Source: an uncultured Prevotella sp. (GTDB taxonomy: Bacteria; Bacteroidota; Bacteroidia; Bacteroidales; Bacteroidaceae). From it: DNA of 38,061 nucleotides. Under the pieces are notes generated by a model. It made no database searches and had not been told where the DNA came from. It saw nothing but the letters and a program-made list of their open reading frames with translations. Positions within the stretch are counted from its first letter, which is position 1. The number at the start of each line of letters is the position of its first letter. Shown one piece after another: positions 37,777 through 38,061 of this stretch. The DNA lies in assembly GCA_900315765.1 (NCBI GenBank), contig ONAK01000012.1, positions 1-38,061 on the forward strand. The letters are read 5' to 3'. Both the position numbers and the translations under genes were made by a program.

Positions 37777-38061
37777 TTATTCACCAACGTTGTGGCGCTT
37801 CTCCTTAATACGAGCAGCCTTACCAGTGAGCTTGCGCAGATAGTAAAGCTTAGCGCGGCGAACCTTACCTACCTTGTTAACCTCGATGCTCTCAATGTTG
37901 GGAGACTCGATTGGGAAGATACGCTCTACACCAACGGTGCCTGACATCTTACGTACAGTGAAGCGCTTCTTGTCACCGTGACCTGCAATCTTGATAACTA
38001 CACCACGATAGAGCTGGATACGCTCCTTTGAACCCTCGATAATTTTGTAAGCGACAGTGAT
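37777..38061 (-). CDS. rplS: 50S ribosomal protein L19, C-terminal part
   Basis: The complement reads [20 protein letters not shown] then [20 protein letters not shown] and GVGVERIFP-like (here [20 protein letters not shown]), ending [11 protein letters not shown]. This is the C-terminal 94 residues of L19, which lies at the interface of the two ribosomal subunits. The start is outside the window. It is convergent with the 50-residue gene and shares its terminator. Confidence 0.95.
   Translation of the reverse strand: MTVAYKIIEGSKERIQLYRGVVIKIAGHGDKKRFTVRKMSGTVGVERIFPIESPNIESIEVNKVGKVRRAKLYYLRKLTGKAARIKEKRHNVGE

Noticed and set aside
1-38061. tRNA, rRNA, phage, integrase, toxin-antitoxin or restriction genes.
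   Set aside because: None could be found by reading both strands. All larger frames are accounted for by the genes listed or are shadows of them.

Overview
The window is chromosomal DNA of a Bacteroidota bacterium, most likely a Prevotellaceae (Prevotella-like) species. The signs are promoters of the type TTG-N20-TAnnTTTGC with no clear Shine-Dalgarno sequences, a DUF3822-rsmD pair, a PurH-type AICAR formyltransferase without an IMP cyclohydrolase domain, MacAB/TolC-type efflux genes, and secreted GH3 and GH53 enzymes (the latter with a sorting-domain-like tail). There is no transposase, integrase, phage gene, CRISPR array, tRNA or rRNA. The gene content is ordinary core chromosome plus some glycan and export functions.

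Layout. 1-3672 (minus): etfB-etfA (etfA cut by the window edge), cysK and metY. 3963-8244 (plus): an Lrp/AsnC regulator divergent from metY, a DUF486 membrane protein, dnaG and a cardiolipin synthase. 8241-9679 (minus): a 29-residue membrane peptide, DUF3822 and rsmD, tightly packed. 9763-13859: a RecD-like helicase (+), a DUF4332 HhH protein (-), rmuC (+) and a phosphopantetheinyl transferase (+). 14120-22151 (minus): HerA-like ATPase, M23/LysM endopeptidase, NlpC/P60-CapA pair, and DJ-1-ispD-recG. 22339-25869: secreted GH3 enzyme (+) convergent with nadK (-). 26102-28944 (+): GntR-controlled ABC transporter operon. 28986-34788 (+): MacB-like ATPase, two FtsX-type permeases, adaptor and TolC. 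34811-37504 (-): PurH-like formyltransferase, a small basic protein and a GH53 galactanase. 37582-37734 (+): a 50-residue protein. 37777-end (-): rplS.

The most unusual content is the repeat load. A 71-78 bp palindromic element with GCAACGGACTACAGGACT arms occurs between genes, and arm-sized pieces of it lie in frame inside recG and ispD and supply the last codons and stop of the phosphopantetheinyl transferase gene. This resembles Rickettsia palindromic elements. Inside operons the elements fill the gap between a stop codon and a point 15-17 nt before the next ATG. A second, unrelated palindrome does the same between etfB and etfA. A separate 63-bp cassette with outward-facing TAnnTTTGCA promoters at both ends and three phased 9-bp ATCCGTnnn repeats occurs twice, in opposite orientation, at two divergent promoters that serve DNA-repair-type genes. 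Further repeats are nested into composites in the two convergent gene gaps. Other repeat-like inserts lie in rsmD and in the GH3 gene.

All functional names rest on reading motifs in the translations. Repeat alignments and counts were made by hand.
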